From Cunninghamia lanceolata (Eukaryota > Streptophyta > Pinopsida > Cupressales > Cupressaceae): 64,000 bases of DNA. Positions 11,163-21,362 of the stretch are shown here, one piece after another; positions within the stretch are counted from its first letter, which is position 1; each line of letters begins with the position of its first letter. The notes under the pieces were generated by a model. It searched no databases. It saw nothing but the letters and a program-made list of their open reading frames with translations, and was not told the DNA's origin. The stretch spans positions 4,650,001 through 4,714,000 of the forward strand of contig BSBN01001687.1 of the NCBI GenBank assembly GCA_027924645.1, in the 5' to 3' direction. Made by a program: the position numbers and the translations under genes.

Positions 11163-11226
11163 TGACTTAATTTTTTTTGAAATTAATTTGGCCACTTTTT
11201 GGCCCCCCATCTTCTTGCACTTACCC
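11163..11226 (-). repeat. Right terminal inverted repeat of element A (internal to the composite)
   Basis: Ends TCTTCTTGCACTTACCC at 11226 and is the inverse of 8277-8340 with three mismatches. The DNA beyond it is Ty3/gypsy-like minus-strand coding sequence, not the LINE, so this end marks an older insertion event than the one that placed the 17-kb unit. Confidence 0.92.
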
Positions 11227-12383
11227 TTTTGGATTTCTTGAGATCATGGATAGTATAAAGTTGGATGATGAGATCAACTTGGTTCTCCTGATCATAGATA
11301 GGATCACGATCATCAGTGGGAGTGGCTTGGATAGTTTGAGGTTGAATAATTTGGATAATTTGATCTTAAGTAGCTTGGATAATTTGATATTGATTTGGGT
11401 GAGTGCACATTTGATCCTACTTTAGATTTGATTCTTGACATATATCTTGAGTTTGGATGAAAATAAAGGTTTCTTGGATGGGATTGATAGGTTTTGCATA
11501 ATTAACATGGTTGCATGATAGATTTTGACTTGAAATTCTAGTAAGAGACTCTTTGATAGGCTTGATAGGCCATGGATTACATGATGGTGTTTGATGGAAA
11601 AGTATGGTACTAGAAGACTCTAGTTCATTCTTAATAGGCTTGTGATTGATAATATCTTTGCATGATTGCACTTGATCTTGGATCATGGGCATGTTGTTAG
11701 GATTTTGATTGCATAGTGGTGTTTGATGGATAGGCATGGTACTATGTGACTTTTGGATAGGCTTGGGAGAGGTACACTAATTGAATTTGTGATTTCTAGT
11801 TTGACATTTTTCCTCCACTAGAAGTCCTTGGAGGAAATATAAAAAGGATGATTTGGATGTAGTGGGTTTGGATTGATGGGATAAGTTGGAATGTGAGGAT
11901 TATGAGATGGAGGATTTGAATAGGATACATAGGATAAATAGTTCTCACATGCGGTTGGGATTGGAGATATGAATTGAATATGAGGACCTTGGTCTAAAGT
12001 GGTTCTTCCCTTACCAAAGGTAACATAAGGATAACCATTAGATGTGTATTTAGGATTGGCATGATAGCTACTGCTAGTCATTTCTTGTTTGAAATATTCT
12101 TGCATGTTCATGAGTGGGAGATGAAGGTTTATGGAAAGTTTGCACGTAATGATCTCATAGTTAATGCTATTGTCATCTTGATATCATCTTGATCTACAAG
12201 ACTATCATCATCATCATTGTCAAAGGGATTTTTTGATTGATTTGGATAAAAGATCTCATTTAAAGGATGCATGGTTTGAGGACCTATTTTGATTATGATT
12301 TTGGGTTTTGCATGAGCCTCGCACAAGGTAATAGGCATAGGGTTTTTATCTTGCATAATGATTTTTTCAAACCAAGGGTCCAT
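11227..12383 (-). pseudogene. Ty3/gypsy gag/linker-region fragment, minus strand
   Basis: Three minus-strand open pieces (12383-12129, 12111-11818, 11737-11417), separated by stops or frameshifts, read as one degraded protein. It has an acidic run (NPFDNDDDDSLVDQDD), a Pro/Asn/His-rich segment and Gln/Ile repeats toward 11227. No catalytic domain is visible. The composition resembles the region between gag and protease of Tat-like Ty3/gypsy elements, such as the fragment at 47889-49328, but this is a weak assignment. Element A truncates its 3' side. Confidence 0.4.
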
Positions 12384-14158
12384 GATGGAAATGATTAAGG
12401 ATGATAGAATGTTTGGATTTTGGACTTTGAGATGTTTATGGTTGTAAATGTTTATTGTTTGGACTCAAATTTTGTTAAATTGCTGTTTGAAAGAGGACAC
12501 ATCAAACACAACAATAAGATTGGTTTAAGTATGGATGCAAATAATGTTTACTAGTTTATGAAGTTACTAATGTGATGATGATTTTGCATGTTTTCAATGG
12601 TTGGGATCTACAAGTTATGCATTTTTTTGGTATGCACACCTCATTGATTGTAGTGGGATGACTTGAATACATATTGCCTATATCCACGGGATTGATTCAG
12701 TGTTGATGTAGACTTTGTTATTTTTCCTTGTCTATGCTTATTTGCGCATTGGTATGTTGCATTGGGATGAGAGGATGGATGATGAGAATGATTGGATAGT
12801 TGGTTATTGGGACTTGTAGCATGTTTATCATGATGTCATGGATATCTTATTTGCATAGTTTAGTGTGAGCTTTTGACAGTAATGATGGTTTATCTTCTTA
12901 GATTGGAGATCTTGGTTCTACTTTGGAGTTATTAGTATTATAGTTGAGTGTGTGTGGACCATGGTGATCTTCATTTGGGAGATGGTTATCACAATACCAT
13001 GTGTAGTTCATATCATGGTTCAGTGGGAGCTTTGATAATGATGTGTATTCATCACCTAGTGATGGATGATCTTATATAGTGGTTGGGTGTAATAGACAAA
13101 CTCTTGGATTATGATTATTATTTGTAGTGAGAGTGCTTTGACATCTTGGCTACTATTTTTAGGAGATGGTTATCTTCATGTGGTTGTAGATGTTGATCCT
13201 TGGTTTAGAGGTGTTTGGTAGTGTGTCTTGGTGAACTCTTGATTCTAGATTAGAGTATTAGCATGATACAAGTTCTCTTGAGACTAGGATGTCTGTATTG
13301 GTGCATGTGATCTTCTAGGAGAAGATGTTATATCATGATGTCATGTTTGGATACCTAATTTTGTAGTTGGAGTTTTGACAGTGGTCTTGTTGGTTCTCTT
13401 GGTATTTAGTACATTGGTCATGTGCTTGGGAGCTTCATGATAATGTGGTGTTGCATTTGGAGCTTAACATGGATTGCTTGGTTGTAGGTTCTCGAGACTT
13501 GGGTGAGGCTAGAGCTCTCTTGGGATTAGAGATACTTGTTGAGATGGTTAGCCTTTAGAGGTTTTAGCAGGAAGACCAAGGAGACTTTCACTTGGATATG
13601 GGCGTGAGTTAATTATGGACCTAGAGAAGATTCTTATTGGAGAGAGTCATTGTGGCTTGGCGTATCTTCGAGGAAAATTCTCATTCCCCACTCTTGGTCT
13701 ACTCGGCAGACTATCATCTACGAGGTATTTCCCATCCTTTAGATGAATTTTCTTAATGCTTTATCTTCTCATGGTTATGGATCTTGAGCTATGGTTATTG
13801 GTTCTAGAGGGTTCATTTGAGGGGTGTCTCTAAACATGCTTTTTCTCAGGCGCTAAATTGGAGTTGTCTAGATGCACAAGTGCGCCTCCCTCAATGAAGT
13901 TTATTTTGTTAACTTAGTTCATCCTAGTGACTCAAGGGGTTGTTATATTCTTTAGGTGCAATCTTTCATAGACTGAAACATTCACTCCATGTTAAGGCGC
14001 TCAAAGGAGGCTCTAGAGATGGAAAATGGTGCCTTAACTCACTTATGTAAATTTTGGACTTTTAGGCAATTGCAAGATGTCTTGGAGGGCTCAATTATTC
14101 AAGGCACCCATTTTGTTCACCACTTGTAGCATCACTTGTTCAAGGCACCCATTTTGTT
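12384..14158. other. No gene seen; probable leader/LTR of the minus-strand gypsy fragment
   Basis: GT-rich on the plus strand, no open frame of note and no domain. Its place directly upstream of the minus-strand gag-like remnant would fit 5' leader and LTR sequence, but I found no second LTR copy to confirm it. Confidence 0.35.
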
Positions 14159-15226
14159 CATCCTGACTTAATACGTTGCCTCCTTCTGATGATTTTTGGG
14201 GTAGCAGAAAACCTTTCACCACAGGAAAATGTCTCAGAGATATAAAAAAACTAAGAGAGGTTATTGTAGATGTACTCTACGTGATCGCGTTGCCTCAGAC
14301 GGAATGTTTGTAAGTGACATAGTTTTTGAGTAATATCTCATCAAAGATTGCTGCCTTTTTGCACTTTGGACTCTTTAGGGATATCGTCGGTACAATGTAG
14401 CTCAGACTGTTTCGACATGTTTGGGTGAAAAAAAGGACCATGCCTAGTGTAAATATACCCATTCAGACACATTGGAATAGTCAGTTTGGTCGCATCAGGA
14501 GCATGACAAAAGTTACACCTCTTTGCAACTTTACACTGCCTCCTTCTGACGATTTTTGGGGCAGTAGAAAACCTTTCACCACGGGCAAATGCCTCAGAGA
14601 TATAAAAACTGAGAGAGGTTATTGTAGAGGCACTCTACATGATCGTGTTACCTCAGACAGAATGTTTCTAAGTGACACAATTTTTGAGTAACATCTCATC
14701 AAAGATTGCTGCCTTTTTGCACTTTGGACTCTTTAGGGATATCGTGGGTACAATGTAGGCTCAGACTATTTCGACATGTTTGGGTGAAAAAAAAGATAAT
14801 GCCTAGTGTAAATGTACCCATCTGGATGCATTGGAACAGTCAGTTTGGTTGCATCAGGAGCAGGACAAAAGTTACACCCCTTTGCAACTTACACTGCCTC
14901 CTTCTGACGATTTTTGGGGCAGTAGAAAACCTTTCACCACGGCAAATGCCTCAAAGATATAAAAAACTGAGAGAGGTTATTGTAGAAGCACTTTACGTGA
15001 TCGTGTTGCCTCAGACAGAATGTTTCTAAGTGACATAGTTTTCGAGTAACATCTCGTCAAAGATTGCTGCCTTTTTGCACTTTAGACTCTTCAGGGATAT
15101 CGTGGGTACAATGTAGCTCAGACTATTTCGACATGTTTGGGTGAAAAAAAGAACCATGCCTAGCATAAATGTACCCATCTAGATGCGTTGGAATAGTCAA
15201 TTTGGTTACATCACGAGCAGGACACC
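14159..15226. repeat. Tandem repeat, about 360 bp x 3
   Basis: The landmark TGCCTCCTTCTGACGATTTT occurs (with small changes) near 14177, 14538 and 14894, a period of about 358-362 bp. Each unit also carries GACTCTTTAGGGATATCGT, TTTCGACATGTTTGGGTG and a GAGCAGGACA-like end. The last unit ends AGGACACCAAAAATG near 15235, a phrase that recurs at ~15815-15832. Short open frames at 14425-14691 and 14706-15029 are just this repeat read in frame. Confidence 0.88.
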
Positions 15227-15953
15227 AAAAATGAAAAAGTTGCTTTGTGCAACTTGACAACATTGACACTTTTTTGCAACATGACTCAAAGACTCAAACT
15301 GACCCCAAATGACTTAAAGTGACTTAAAATCACCTTGATTTTTGTACCCAATGTACATTATAGAGGTCAAGGCGCTCCTTATCATTCAAACATCTTAGAT
15401 GAGTGCATAGGAAAGGAAAAAGCTCTAAGTTTCATCATCATGAGCGCCTAATATCAAGAGACTTTAATGGCTCAAACCTTAGCATGGAGTCCTAAGGTGC
15501 ATTTCATGTCTCCTTTCATCTATTTTGGCACCCTTATGTAGATTTTTCAACTTGATTTGGCGCCCTGTATGTGAAGGAAGATCTAAAGGCATGAAAGTGG
15601 ATGTCATATTGCAAGAGTTTAGATCATCAAAATTGAAAGAAATAAGTCTATTAAGCTTGGGCACCCTTGGTCTTCTTTTCATTCATTATGAGTGCCTTGG
15701 GAGAATGGTATATAGGTCATCATCATGATTGGGTGCCTTGGATCCAGAGTGATGGAGAGATCATCAAATGGTGTCTAGAGGAAGTAGGGTGAGTTATGAG
15801 TTTGGTCTTATCAGGAGTAGGACACCAAAAATGCATAACATGATGATGTAAAAATGTGTACATATGTGTAAAAATGCAGGAGGAAATAAAAAAAGACAAA
15901 CTTTACAAATTAATGTGCATACTTACAACTCAATGTAACATGACTTTACAAAA
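15227..15953. other. No gene seen between the 360-bp repeat and the transposase-like pseudogene
   Basis: Contains GCGCC-rich phrases and two copies of AGGACACCAAAAATG (15235 and 15832 regions), about 595 bp apart. Its inverse, TGGTGTCCT, could be part of a primer binding site of a minus-strand retroelement, but no LTR pair was found. Confidence 0.4.
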
Positions 15954-17816
15954 TCAATGTGAATACTTAAAATTAATCCAATGAACCTCTGGGTCTGCTC
16001 TACTCTTTATTGTGTCAAGTATTGCTTCATGGTCAGACTCATGCACCTTCCACAATATTTTGTTCAAAGGTCTACCCCGATACTTTATCAAATGAACATT
16101 GGATGCCACGACAAGGTTCGAGTAATGAAGAATCTTCTGATGCATGTCAAAGTCCTGAAATAGCCAAATATTAACACTCTTATGTGGGTACCTTCTAAGC
16201 CATGTTCTAGTAATAACCACTGAGCCTGTAGGGTATTCGATGTTTTCTCTATCTGTAATAGGGGCCTCCAATTTCTTTTTGGCCTCAACACGACATAAGT
16301 AATAATCTGTTCCCTCTTCATTATCTTCATCTGTAATAACTGCATATACATGCCCTACATTGATATGTGTAGCAAATTAGATGAAATTAGTCAACATTAC
16401 AAAAACACTACAAAGTAAGATGACATTACCTGGTTGAACTAGATGAAATTAGATGCATATACGTGCCCTATATTACCTGGTTGAACTGAATCTGATATGT
16501 GGTCAAAGTCAACTGACGATATCTAAACATATAGACCTATAAGCATCAAAATGGTTAGAAAATTCAATATGTGATCTACAACAACAAGTAGTGTGTGTGT
16601 GATTTATCTTAACATAGAAAGGTTTTAGCAATTCAAAATATCTTTGACAAATTTTAATTTGAGGATACTTCTCTAGAAATTTACCATAAAACTATGTTTG
16701 AGTCTCATCCAAAAAGTGCTTTGGATGTTGCTCGCGGTTCTAACTACTGATTCTTCTTCTTACCACATCCCTTTGATTTAGAGATACCCTTGTGTAATTC
16801 TACCAAAAGTCTTCAATTAGTGATCTCAATGCTTCAACAATTGGTTTATCTTTTCGTGGTAGTCTCCCCGAGAACGCCCATAATTCATTGGCATTAGTGT
16901 CCTCAATTCTTTGGTGTCTTCCAACGGCTCTTGATAAAGTTTTCCTATTAATTCTCAATTCTTGACTTGTCTTTCTAATGAGACAAGCTTTCCTCGTTTG
17001 ACTACTTACTATAGTCGATGTAATCACACACCATGTTGCATTACTATCTTTTGTGCGTGAGGTGTTACCCACACTCTCATACGCACTCATTAGATTCTTG
17101 ACAATAGATTTTTCACTTGAAGCCTCTGATGTTCTCAACCCAAGAATCTTCATGATAGACCTATACTTTATACTTTGCATCATTTCAATGAATAGTTGAC
17201 ATCTTGCAGTCTCATTTAACTTTTCAAAGAACAATCTCCAAATCTTATTAGCATATCTTCTACAAGTGCGTTTTGGAATCTTACCTTCCATTGGCTGCAA
17301 AATATTCTCATCAATATCAATCAAATACTTTGGCTTTCTATGCAAAATTCTAGGTGGTGTCAAGTTAGGTAAATTCATCTCAACATTAGGAATTTCATCA
17401 ATATTTAAATGAGATGGGTTAGATGGCATACCTTCGATCGAAGATGGAATAGATGACATACCTTAAGGTTGAGGTGGGAACGATGGCGTACCTCCTTCAT
17501 TACATGTGAGTGATGATGTATTCTCAACTTGAGATGTGGTAGATGGTGTCCCTACATGTTAACTTGCGGTAGAGGACGTGTCTCCAACTATGGTATTCAA
17601 ATCTCTCGTACCACAAAGTTTTTGCATTCATTCTCTTTGTGCCGCCAATACCATATCTCTTTGTGATGGTTGTGGTTCCTCTTCAATTGGTATGTCTTCA
17701 TTTATCGTGTCCAATTTCCTCTTCTCACGAAGTTCCCTCATAGCCACTGCTTTCTTTGCATTCTTAGCTTCTATCTCTTTCTGTGTTGGTTTAATTCTTG
17801 ATCATTTCCTCGGCAT
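15954..17816 (-). pseudogene. Transposase-like pseudogene with catalytic core deleted
   Basis: Starts at ATG 17816 (MPRK, then a basic helix KEIEAKNAKKAVAMRELREK). Early in-frame stops follow, then a long open segment (17459-16800) with KIWRLFFEKLNETARCQLF, ATWCVITSTIVSS, a helix-turn-helix-like SQELRINRKTLSRAVGRHQR and FSGRLPRKDKP. After a TAG it continues with RVSLNQRDVVRRR, HPKHFLDETQT and CQRYFELLKPFYV, then a Cys/His cluster (TCCCRSHIEF) to ~16540. A GT-AG intron ending near 16349 joins this to a C-terminal segment (HVYAVITDEDNEEGTDYYLC, GSVVITRTWLRRY, WLFQDF; to 15954). The HTH plus LRPF-like and Cys-cluster order recalls a family of uncharacterised eukaryotic proteins I associate with DNA transposons (possibly Sola-like). 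The central catalytic part that should follow the Cys cluster is absent. The family call is moderate at best. Confidence 0.5.
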
Positions 17817-17829
17817 GACGGAGAATTTG

Positions 17830-18611
17830 TCTGTAGCATGATAAAGAGACCAATATTAGTTCCTAAGAAATGAATACAAGATAATAGTGGGATTGTATTT
17901 TTTTTATGTTGTAAGGATTTATTCTTGTATAGTTTGACATCATGGTATGTTAAGGTTTGTTTATTACACATAATTATTAAAGAGCCCAAGTGGAGAAAAT
18001 ATACATGGCATCATGTGAGATTGTAGGCTGCTTTCTTGATTGGGAATGTGTCTATTTTAAACATGTATGATAAAGCATGATAAAGTAATTCAATCCAAAA
18101 TAAGGAAAATGTAAGGAACATGCATGTAAAGACTTGACATACCTAAAAAATGAAGATTTGAATGGAGAGAGTACCTAATTATGTAGTGTTTTTATCTTCT
18201 TGCATCAAACTCCTCAACAATTTGAGTTTTTCACCACTTGCTTCCTTTTCAATGTTAAATTGAATAGCACTCAAATATCATTACTAACAACAATACTATT
18301 AACCAATCTATAATGTTAAATTCCTAAAATTGAATCACAATTAACATTGCAACACTGCAAAAATTGAAACTTGAATAGATATATATCAAACTTGGTGTGA
18401 AAACTATGTTATTTCCTCCTTCTCAAGTTGGCAAAGTAGAAAAGGTGGTGCAAGATCATGCAAAGGTGGTACAATGTGTCAAATGTGCATGTGAACTTCC
18501 CAACAGCATGAAAGCACTTCTTTTTTGTCAGAGCACGTACATAATTAGTATGAAAATAGAGCATGTGGGCCTGGATCATGGGGGTAACCACTTTTTTATC
18601 ATTTCAATAGC
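17830..18611. other. No gene seen upstream of the transposase-like pseudogene
   Basis: AT-rich, with no convincing frame. As the pseudogene reads leftward from 17816, this would be its promoter and 5' flank, ending at the degenerate palindrome. Confidence 0.5.
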
Positions 18612-18660
18612 AAGACACAACGTGCTCGCACTATAATGCGCTCGCATTTTGTCCTGCTAT
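18612..18660. repeat. Degenerate copy of the GC-rich palindrome, left of array
   Basis: GCAAGACACAACGTGCTCGC and its partner arm (AATGCGCTCGCATTTTGTCC + TGC) align to the 24473-24520 palindrome with several CpG-to-TpG/CpA-type changes. It lies ~130 bp left of the array start, so the array is bracketed by related palindromes on both sides. Confidence 0.75.
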
Positions 18661-18786
18661 AGATTCATCACATCCTTTGCATTGATCACATCTCTTTCCT
18701 GCAAGAGCTTGCCAGATGCTCCGCCATATTATAGGCATAACAATGAAGGGACAAGCCCTCATAATAAGGTTCTTGATAGAAAATGC

Positions 18787-21330
18787 CCTCAACCCTCAAC
18801 CCTCAACATCAAACCCTAATCCCTCAACCCTTAACTCTAATCCCTCGACCCTCAACCCTCAATGTCAAATCCTAATCCCTCAACCCTTCACTCTAATCCC
18901 TCAACCCTAAACCCTATCCCTAAACCCTCAACACTATACCTTAAACCCTAATCCCTCAACCCTAACCCTAAACATTGTCCCTAAACCTTAATCCCTCAAC
19001 CCTCAACCCTAATCCATCATCTGTCATCCCTCAACTCTAATCCCTCATCCCTAAACCCTAAATACTACCCCTATTCATAGACCCTCAACAGGCTCGATAC
19101 TATACCTTAAACCCTAATCCCTCTACCCTCGACACTCTTATTTAACCCTAATCCCTTGACCATTAACCCTATCCCTCAACCTCAACCCTGAACCCTGAAC
19201 CCTAAACCCTCAACACTCAACTCTCAACATTAAACCCTAATTCATCAACCCTAAACCCTAATCCCTCAAACCTAAACCCTATCCCTAAACCATCAACCCT
19301 CAACACTATACCTTAAACCCTAATCCCTATCCCTCAACCCTTAACCCTTAAAACTTAAACCCTATCCCTACACCCTCAACACTTGACACTATATCTTAAG
19401 CCTTAAACCCTCATCCCTAAAGCCTCAACCCTCAATCCTTAAACCTTCAACCCTAAACCCAATCCCTAATCCCTCTACCCTCGACACTCTAACCCTAACC
19501 TCGACATTAAATGCTAATCCATCAACCCTAAACACTAATCCTAAACCCTCAACCCTCAACACTATACCTTAAACCCTAATCCCTCAACCCTCAACCCTAA
19601 ACCTTATCCCTAAACCCTAATCCCTCAACCCTCAACCCTAATCCATCATCCCTCAACTCTAATGCCTCATCTCTAAACCCTAAATGCTATCCCTATTCCT
19701 ACACCCTCAATAGACTCGAAACTATACCTTAAACCCTAATCCCTTATTCTTAAACCCTCCAACCCTATCCCTAATCCTTATACCCTCCACACTCTACTTT
19801 AACCCTAATCCCTCGACCCTCAACCCTATCCCTAAACCCTTGACCCTTGAACCTCAACCCTCAACCCTCAAGGTCAAACCCTAATCCCTCAACCCTTAAC
19901 TTCGATCCCTCGACCCTCAACCCTATCCCTAAACCCTAAACCCTAAACCCTCAACCCTCAATGTCAAATTCTAATCCCTCAACCCTTCACTCTAATCCCT
20001 TAACCCTAAACCCTATCCCTAAACCCTCAACACTATACCTTAAACCCTAATCCCTCAACCCTAACCCTAAACCTTGTCCCTAAACCCTAATCCCTCAACC
20101 CTCAACCTTAATCCGTCATCCATTATCCCTCAACTCTAATCCCTCATCCCTAAACCCTAAACGCTATCCCTATTCCTAGACCCTCAACAGGCTCAACACT
20201 ATACCTTAAACCCTAATCCGTCTACCCTCGACACTCTTATTTAACCCTAATCCCTTGACCATTAACCCTATCCCTCAACCTCAACCCTCAACCCTCAAAC
20301 CTCAACTCTCAACATTAAACCCTAATTCATCAACCCTAAACCCTAATCCCTCAAACCTAAACCCTATCCCTAAACCATCAACCCTCAACACTATACCTTA
20401 AACCCTAATCCCTATCCCTCAACCCTTAACCCTTAAAACTTAAACCTTATCCCTACACCCTCAAAACTTGACACTATATCTTAAGCCTTAAACCCTCATC
20501 CCTAAAGCCTCAACCCTCAATCCTTAAACCCTCAACCCTAAACCCTATCCCTAATCCCTCTACCCTCGACACTCTAACCCTAACCTTGACATTAAATGCT
20601 AATCCATCAACCCTCAACACTATACCTTAAACCCTAATTCCTGAGCCCTCAACCCTAAACCTTATCCCTAAACCCTAATCCCTCAACCCTCAACCCTAAT
20701 CTGTCATCCCTCAACTCTAATCCCTCATCCCTAAACCCTAAATGCTATCCCTATTCCTACACCCTCAACAGACTCGATACTATACCTTAAACCCTAATCC
20801 CTTATCCCTAAACCCTCCAACCCTATCCCTAATCCTTATACCCTCCACACTCTACTTTAACCCTAATACCTTGACCCTCAACCCTATCCCTAAACCCTTG
20901 ACCCTCGAACCTCAACTCTCAACCCTCAACGTCAAACCCTAATCCCTCAACCCTTAACTCTGATCCCTTGACCCTCAACCCTATCCCTAAACCCTAAACC
21001 CTCAACCCTCAACGTCAAATTCTCATCCCTCAACCCTTCATTCTAATCGCTCAACCCTAAACCCTATCCCTAAACCCTCAACAGTATACCTTTAACCCTA
21101 ATCCCTCAACCCTAACCCTAAACCTTGTCCCTAAACCCTAATCCCTCAACCCTCAACCCTAATCCGTCATCCGCCATCCCTCAACTCTAATCCCTCATCC
21201 CTAAACTCTAAACGCTATCCCTATTCCTAGACCCTCAATAGGCTTGATACTATACCTTAAACCCTAATCCCTCTACCCTCGAAACTCTTATTTAACCGTA
21301 ATCCCTTGACCATTAACCCTATCCCTCAAC

Positions 21331-21362
<32 letters not shown>

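Larger units (their letters stand above)
8277..11226 (+). mobile_element. Complete 2.95-kb TIR element (element A) with a spliced gene
   Basis: Bounded by terminal inverted repeats of 64 bp (8277-8340 and 11163-11226) with only three mismatches. Between them lie a 44-bp palindrome, a seven-exon gene on the plus strand and a repeat-rich 3' region. No transposase core was recognised, so it was probably mobilised in trans. The left flank is the LINE (TTAT) but the right flank (TTTTGG, 11227 on) is a Ty3/gypsy fragment, so this element first sat in that gypsy copy and its left end was later used for the larger transposition. Confidence 0.85.

Noticed and set aside
11163..11226. Right end of the whole 17-kb unit
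   Set aside because: Its flank is gypsy DNA without TTAT; the LINE resumes only after 25393.
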